Positions 22,021-25,690 of a stretch of 25,690 nt of DNA are shown piece after piece (position 1 is the first letter of the stretch; each line of letters begins with the position of its first letter). This stretch comes from Candidatus Bathyarchaeota archaeon (GTDB lineage Archaea; Thermoproteota; Bathyarchaeia; TCS64), in assembly GCA_026394265.1 (NCBI GenBank), contig JAPKYO010000010.1, positions 1-25,690 of the forward strand, read 5' to 3'. Made by a program: the position numbers and the translations under genes. The notes beneath the pieces are model-generated. The model was not told the origin of the DNA. It made no database searches and was given only the letters and a program-made list of their open reading frames with translations.

Positions 22021-23328
22021 CTACGGGTAGACTCTGCGCATGTCCCTGGGGAAGGGTATGGTGTCCCTGATGTGCTCCAGCTTGAGCATCCAAGTCAGGA
22101 CCCGCTCCACCCCGAGGCCGAAGCCGCTGTGCGGCACCGTTCCCCACTTCCGCAGCTCCATGTACCACTGATAGTCCTCAGGGTTGAGGTTGTCATCCAG
22201 CACGCGCTGTAGGAGCTGGTTGTAGTCGTGTACGCGCTGCCCGCCGCCGATGATCTCCCCGTAGCCCTCGGGGGCCAGCAGGTCGCCCGACATCGTCGTG
22301 TCCGGCCGAGCGGGGTCTGGCAGGTGGTAGAAGGGCTTGATCCCCGTCGGGAACCCGACCACCCAGAAGGGCGAGGTGAAGTGCTGCGTCAGCGGCGCCT
22401 CCTGCTGCCAGCCGAAGTCGTCACCCCAGTTCATCTCCACGCCGTCCTTCTGCAGTATCTCCACCGCCTCATCGTACTTGATCCTCGGGAACGGCGGCTG
22501 CACCTTGAGCAGGTCCTTTGGGTCCCTGCCGCACGCCTGAACCTCCTTCGGCATCTTAGTGGCCAGGTCGTTGGCGATGTGGCTGACGAGCGCGTCCCCG
22601 ACCTTCATGATGCCGTCGTGGGTCGTCCACGGCTCCTCGACCTCCATGTGCCAGAACTCCGTCACGTGGCGGCGGGTCCTGCTGGGCTCGGCCCTGAAGC
22701 TCGGCGCGATCGTGAATATCTTACCGAGGCTGCTTATCATCGCCTCAGCGTACAGCTGCCAGCTCTGGCTGAGGTAGACGTTCTTCTTGTCGAAGTACTT
22801 GACCTCGAATAGTGTCGAGCCGCCCTCGCAGGCCGCGCTGGTGAAGCTGGGGCTCTGCGTCTCCGTGTAGCCGTTCTCCCAGAACCACTCCCTCGCCGCC
22901 TTTAGGAACTCGCCCTTTATCTTGAAGATGTTCTGCAGCCTGGGGTCACGCACCTGCAGGTGCCTGTTGTCTAGCAGGAACTCTAGGCCGTGCTCCTTCA
23001 TCGTTATGGGGAAGTCTGGCTGTGCCTCGTAGACTGTGCCGAGATTATTTACGGAGAGCTCGTAGCCACCCGGGGCGCGCTGGTCCACGCGGACCTTGCC
23101 CCCTAGCTCGAGCGTGGACTCCATCGTGAGCTTCTCGAGGTTATTGAAGGTGGCTTCGTCGACGTTTTTCTTGTTTACGGTGCACTGTAGTACACCTGTG
23201 CCGTCGCGTATGTGGAGGAAGACGATGCTGCCGCTGCTCCTGCTGTTGTAGAGCCAGCCGCGGATCTGGACCTGCTCCTCGTCATGCTTTCCGCCAAGTA
23301 TCTTGGCTATGTCTACGAAACCGGTCAT
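22021..23328 (-). CDS. asnS: Asparaginyl-tRNA synthetase
   Basis: This class IIb synthetase of 435 residues charges tRNA(Asn) with asparagine. An N-terminal OB-fold anticodon-binding domain (VQIRGWLYNSRSSGSIVFLHIRDG, about 20-100) is followed by the catalytic core. Motif 2 reads FRAEPSRTRRHVTEFWHMEVE and motif 3 GFGLGVERVLTWML. SFTSAACEGGSTLFEV and the EFWHME pattern favour AsnRS over the related AspRS. The open frame extends past the start, but ATG at 23328 (MTGFVDI) is the best start: a TATA box sits about 30 bases upstream and the family N-terminus begins here. Presence of AsnRS implies direct asparaginylation, not only the amidotransferase route. Confidence 0.94.
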   Translation of the reverse strand: MTGFVDIAKILGGKHDEEQVQIRGWLYNSRSSGSIVFLHIRDGTGVLQCTVNKKNVDEATFNNLEKLTMESTLELGGKVRVDQRAPGGYELSVNNLGTVYEAQPDFPITMKEHGLEFLLDNRHLQVRDPRLQNIFKIKGEFLKAAREWFWENGYTETQSPSFTSAACEGGSTLFEVKYFDKKNVYLSQSWQLYAEAMISSLGKIFTIAPSFRAEPSRTRRHVTEFWHMEVEEPWTTHDGIMKVGDALVSHIANDLATKMPKEVQACGRDPKDLLKVQPPFPRIKYDEAVEILQKDGVEMNWGDDFGWQQEAPLTQHFTSPFWVVGFPTGIKPFYHLPDPARPDTTMSGDLLAPEGYGEIIGGGQRVHDYNQLLQRVLDDNLNPEDYQWYMELRKWGTVPHSGFGLGVERVLTWMLKLEHIRDTIPFPRDMRRVYP

Positions 23329-23351
23329 ATTGACCGAAGAGGATGCTGCGG

Positions 23352-23366
23352 CCCATATATTATAGT
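23352..23366 (-). promoter_or_regulatory. TATA box of asnS
   Basis: ACTATAATATATGGG on the minus strand is centred about 30 bases before the asnS ATG (23328), implying a transcript starting a few bases before the ATG. It is the strongest TATA match in the divergent gap. Confidence 0.6.
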
Positions 23367-23439
23367 CTTCTCCCACATGGCTGAAATTTTTGCAGTCTCG
23401 GGGATAGGGATAAAGGGGCAAGGGGCGTGGTCTTCTTCA

Positions 23440-23973
23440 ATGAAGATACTCGCCCTCAATGGGAGCCCCCGCCGGAGGGGAAACACTGATCTGCTCGTAG
23501 ACGCCGCCCTCGCCGAGGCCGCGAAGCACGGCCACAAGGGGGAGAAACTCTACCTCTACGACTACGAGATAAAGCCCTGCGTCGACTGCCGCGCCTGCAA
23601 GAAGGGGGAACTGGTCTGCGTCCTAAAGGACGACATGCCGAAGATCTACGAGGCGATAGACGCCGCCGATGCCCTCGTCCTCGCCACCCCAATCTACTGG
23701 TACGGCCCAACCGCCAAGATGAAGCTCCTCATCGACCGCCTACGCCCATACGTCGCCAACCGTAAGCTGGAGGGCAAGAAGGCTTATCTCATCGCCCCAA
23801 GCGAGGAGGGCCCCAGCGCCTGCGGGCCACTCGTCGACAGCCTTAAGATGAGCTACAAGTACCTCGGCCTCGTCTACGGCGGGGAGGCGCTGATAACCGC
23901 CAACGAGAAGGGCGAGGTGGCGAAGAAACCGGAGGAGATGGAGAAGGCGCGCCGCCTCCTCAAGGATCTATAG
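23440..23973 (+). CDS. Iron-sulfur flavoprotein (Isf-like NADPH-dependent FMN reductase fold)
   Basis: This 177-residue flavoprotein begins MKILALNGSPRRRGNTDLLVD, the FMN-binding loop of the Isf/FMN-reductase group. It has a compact cysteine motif C47-x2-C50-x2-C53-x6-C60, which in archaeal Isf proteins binds a 4Fe-4S cluster. LATPIYWYGPTAKMKLLIDR is the second FMN loop. Isf proteins are homodimers that pass electrons from ferredoxin to O2 or H2O2 or other acceptors; the role here is inferred. The open frame extends upstream, but ATG at 23440 fits the family start. Its 3' end overlaps the vapC stop region by 14 bases (convergent). Confidence 0.9.
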   Translation: MKILALNGSPRRRGNTDLLVDAALAEAAKHGHKGEKLYLYDYEIKPCVDCRACKKGELVCVLKDDMPKIYEAIDAADALVLATPIYWYGPTAKMKLLIDRLRPYVANRKLEGKKAYLIAPSEEGPSACGPLVDSLKMSYKYLGLVYGGEALITANEKGEVAKKPEEMEKARRLLKDL

Positions 23974-24388
23974 GTTTATCGATGTCCGCCGCGGATAACG
24001 CTTCTACGCCCTCCTTAACGGTTTCTCGATATAACTTCGAGTCGTCGGTTACGAGAGCATAGCCTTCCTTCTTCGCCGCGTAAAGGTAAGCGGCATCATA
24101 GAAGCTTAGTCCACGCCTTCCAGCTAAATTAAGTATCTTCACAGGGTCATCGGTTTCGAGACTGTATACTCCCATATCTTTGATAAGCCATGATATGATG
24201 TTAAGCAGCGCTTCCGAGGCCTCTGGCGTAGTCGTTTTAGTTTTGTAAGCCTCTTTTCTCAGAGCGTTTCCAAGTTCATAGATCGTTAGAGATAGGACGA
24301 CAAAATCTTTTGGTGTGTCTCTTAGTGCGTTCGAACGTGCTTTAATGAGGTTTAGTATGCTGCTAGCGTCGATGAGCCTCGGGCTCAT
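23960..24388 (-). CDS. vapC: VapC-type PIN-domain toxin (ribonuclease)
   Basis: This 142-residue PIN-domain protein has the acidic residues of the family in place: D7 (RLIDASSI), E38 (SLTIYELGN), D98 (LSFYDAAYL) and D115 (LVTDD). VapC toxins are magnesium-dependent RNases, often cutting tRNA or rRNA, and are neutralised by VapB. The start overlaps the end of the antitoxin gene by 4 bases (ATGA on the minus strand), the usual toxin-antitoxin coupling. The DNA is visibly AT-richer than its neighbours, with AT-ending codons, suggesting later acquisition. Confidence 0.92.
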   Translation of the reverse strand: MSPRLIDASSILNLIKARSNALRDTPKDFVVLSLTIYELGNALRKEAYKTKTTTPEASEALLNIISWLIKDMGVYSLETDDPVKILNLAGRRGLSFYDAAYLYAAKKEGYALVTDDSKLYRETVKEGVEALSAADIDKPIDP

Positions 24389-24615
24389 CTTTCGTCACGA
24401 TCCCTGCGAATGTCCTCGATGAGATTCTTCATTGGTATGTCTTTGAGAAGTTCTGCGGCTTCGTCTATCAATCTCCCTCTTTCTTCCTTTTCAAGGCGCT
24501 CCGCTTCCTTCTCTAGTGTCTCGCGTATGAGGGCGCTCACGTTGACGCCGTGGCGATTGAGCTTCTCTTTTATCTCCTTTGGGACTTTCGCGGTTACGGT
24601 CTCCGTAGCACCCAT
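24385..24615 (-). CDS. vapB: VapB-type ribbon-helix-helix antitoxin
   Basis: This 76-residue protein has an N-terminal ribbon-helix-helix domain (about 1-45): ATETVTAKVPKEIKEKLNRHGVNVSALIRETLEKEAERL. A charged C-terminal tail (46-76) should wrap around the toxin. It lies directly upstream of vapC with a 4-base overlap. A 22-bp inverted repeat 5 bases upstream of the ATG is a likely binding site for autorepression by the VapBC complex. It starts about 50 bases downstream of the polB stop on the same strand, but a TATA-like GTTTATTTAC there suggests its own promoter. Confidence 0.88.
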   Translation of the reverse strand: MGATETVTAKVPKEIKEKLNRHGVNVSALIRETLEKEAERLEKEERGRLIDEAAELLKDIPMKNLIEDIRRDRDER

Positions 24616-24619
24616 ATTA

Positions 24620-24641
24620 GTAACACCTAGTTTGGTATTAC
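24620..24641. promoter_or_regulatory. Candidate VapBC operator (inverted repeat)
   Basis: GTAACACC (24620-24627) and GGTATTAC (24634-24641) form an 8-bp inverted repeat with one mismatch around a 6-base spacer. It lies 5 bases upstream of the vapB ATG. A TATA-like GTTTATTTAC on the minus strand (24651-24660) places the expected transcript start inside this repeat, so binding would block initiation. The function is inferred from position and the ribbon-helix-helix antitoxin. Confidence 0.55.
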
Positions 24642-24664
24642 GAAAACGGTGTAAATAAACGTTT

Positions 24665-25690
24665 TCAGCTACGTGTGAAGAAAGCGCCTAGCCCCGTCTG
24701 GCGTGGGCGCCCGACGAGCTCGTCGAAGCTCATGTCGAGGGCGTCGAGCACCTGCTCGAACGTGCCCTCTAGATACTCCTCCATCTTGTTTATGTCTACG
24801 TCCTTCTTGCTCGCGATCTGCACCGGCTTGACGCCGTCCTTTGTGACGACGTAGCTGATTATGTCCCCCTCCTTTAGCTCGTAGCCCTGCTCCTCAAGCA
24901 TCCTCCCCGCCTTGACGTGCTGGGGGGTGGTGTCGTAGCCGGCGAGGCCCTTGCCGAGCATCATGCTGAAGGCGACCTCCTCTATGGCGAATTCGCGGTT
25001 CTTGAGGCGGTGGTTGATGGTTGTGACGAGGTTCTTTATCTCCTCCTTGGCGTGGGGGAATTCCTCGGGTTTCTCGACGTTGCTGAGGATTGTTGTGAGT
25101 TTGTTGAAGGCGTCCTTGAGGATGGGGGGTATGTGCCGCTTCTTGCCCGTGAGTCCCTTTATGTCGAGTTTGCCGTCGGGGTAGACGCCGAGGTAGTTCT
25201 TCTTGCGGCTGCTGAATATGGCGTAGCGGTACAGTTTGTCGACGTCGAGGTCGATGCCGAGCTCGGCGTCGGCCCATCCGACTAGGCCGTCTATCTGCTC
25301 CTTCGAGGGCTTTTCGAGGAAGACGGAGTCTGTGTCGCCGTAGATGACCTCGATGCCGAGTTGCTGGCTCTTGTCTACGGCCTTGTTCATGGCGTATCTG
25401 CCGACGGCGGCTGTGCTCTCGGCGAGTGGCGGGCAGTAGAGGGGGAAGCTCTCGGAGCCGAAGACGCCGTAGCTGGCGTTTAGGAAGACCTTGAGGGCCT
25501 GGGTGACGACGTCGTAGTATTGGCGCTCCTCGGGGCTGAGTGCCTTGTCCCTGCTCCTGGGCTTGTACCACTGGACCCTGAGGTCGCGTAGGCTGCCGAT
25601 GATGAGGCTGGTCATGCCTCGGTTCTTCTTGCAGACCCAGTGGGGGGTGCCGGGGACGAGGTTGTCCCTGCACTCGGGGTGGTTGCAGAG
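24665..25690 (-). CDS. polB: Family B DNA polymerase, C-terminal half (partial)
   Basis: This gene runs in from the right edge of the window, so the N-terminal exonuclease domain is not visible; the frame is open to base 25690. The visible 341 residues include CNHPECRDNLVPGTPHWVCKK (a Cys/His cluster), motif B (LKVFLNASYGVFGS) and motif C (YGDTDSVF) with the catalytic aspartates, then the thumb domain. The final residues (GRPRQTGLGAFF) lack a recognisable PCNA-interacting QxxLxxFF motif, although QTGLGAFF resembles one loosely. The protein is a replicative or repair DNA polymerase; which archaeal B paralogue it is cannot be settled. Confidence 0.95.
   Translation of the reverse strand, partial: LCNHPECRDNLVPGTPHWVCKKNRGMTSLIIGSLRDLRVQWYKPRSRDKALSPEERQYYDVVTQALKVFLNASYGVFGSESFPLYCPPLAESTAAVGRYAMNKAVDKSQQLGIEVIYGDTDSVFLEKPSKEQIDGLVGWADAELGIDLDVDKLYRYAIFSSRKKNYLGVYPDGKLDIKGLTGKKRHIPPILKDAFNKLTTILSNVEKPEEFPHAKEEIKNLVTTINHRLKNREFAIEEVAFSMMLGKGLAGYDTTPQHVKAGRMLEEQGYELKEGDIISYVVTKDGVKPVQIASKKDVDINKMEEYLEGTFEQVLDALDMSFDELVGRPRQTGLGAFFTRS

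Overview
The window reads as a piece of a GC-rich archaeal chromosome. Evidence: an A-type ATP synthase operon, archaeal TATA-box promoters about 25-30 bp upstream of many starts (often with almost no leader), an archaeal-type asparaginyl-tRNA synthetase, a family B DNA polymerase, and PrsW, PIN-domain and Isf-like flavoproteins typical of archaea. A TACK-group lineage (for example Bathyarchaeia-like) fits the archaeal complex I plus A-ATPase arrangement, but nothing here fixes the taxon. Both ends cut through genes.

Layout. 1-2044 (+): the C-terminus of a NuoL/FpoL-type subunit and a complete NuoM/FpoM subunit, the proton-pumping membrane arm of a complex I-like enzyme. 2045-2732: a gene-free stretch with one copy of a structured intergenic repeat, an A/C-rich spacer and the ATPase promoter. 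2733-8839 (+): A-type ATP synthase genes in the order F-H-E-A-B-D-C, tightly packed; the membrane subunits I and K are not here. 8896-11031: a stand-alone pyruvate kinase C-terminal-domain protein, a 57-residue coiled-coil ORF on the minus strand, and a membrane-anchored HtrA-like protease. 11028-13385: an unknown small protein, a zinc-ribbon protein and a zinc-ribbon PrsW-type membrane protease. 13426-18856: two paralogous M20 metallopeptidases flanking a PHP phosphoesterase, a GyrI-like protein and a DUF998 membrane protein. 18942-21483: an M20 amidase/carbamoylase convergent with a divergent SHMT-like PLP enzyme. 21548-23973: a flavodoxin, AsnRS, and an Isf-like iron-sulfur flavoprotein. 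23960-24641 (-): a VapBC toxin-antitoxin pair with a palindromic candidate operator, in visibly AT-richer DNA. 24665-25690 (-): the C-terminal half of a family B DNA polymerase.

How the genes work together: the ion-pumping Nuo subunits and the ATP synthase form an energy-conservation neighbourhood. The middle of the window is rich in hydrolases acting on proteins, peptides and amides (HtrA, PrsW, two M20 peptidases, an AllC-like amidase), suggesting peptide or amino-acid turnover, though no single pathway is demonstrable.

The most notable non-genic signal is a repeat of about 350 bp present as two full but diverged copies 15 kb apart (2121-2464 and 17159-17518) plus an internally deleted third copy (17016-17158). 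The full copies share exact blocks of 18 and 15 nt, a terminal ATTCCCTACC motif, a purine/poly-G leading end, and similarly placed stem-loops, one strictly conserved. Both lie in sense orientation just downstream of stop codons. This looks like a structured RNA or non-coding mobile element that I cannot assign to a known family.
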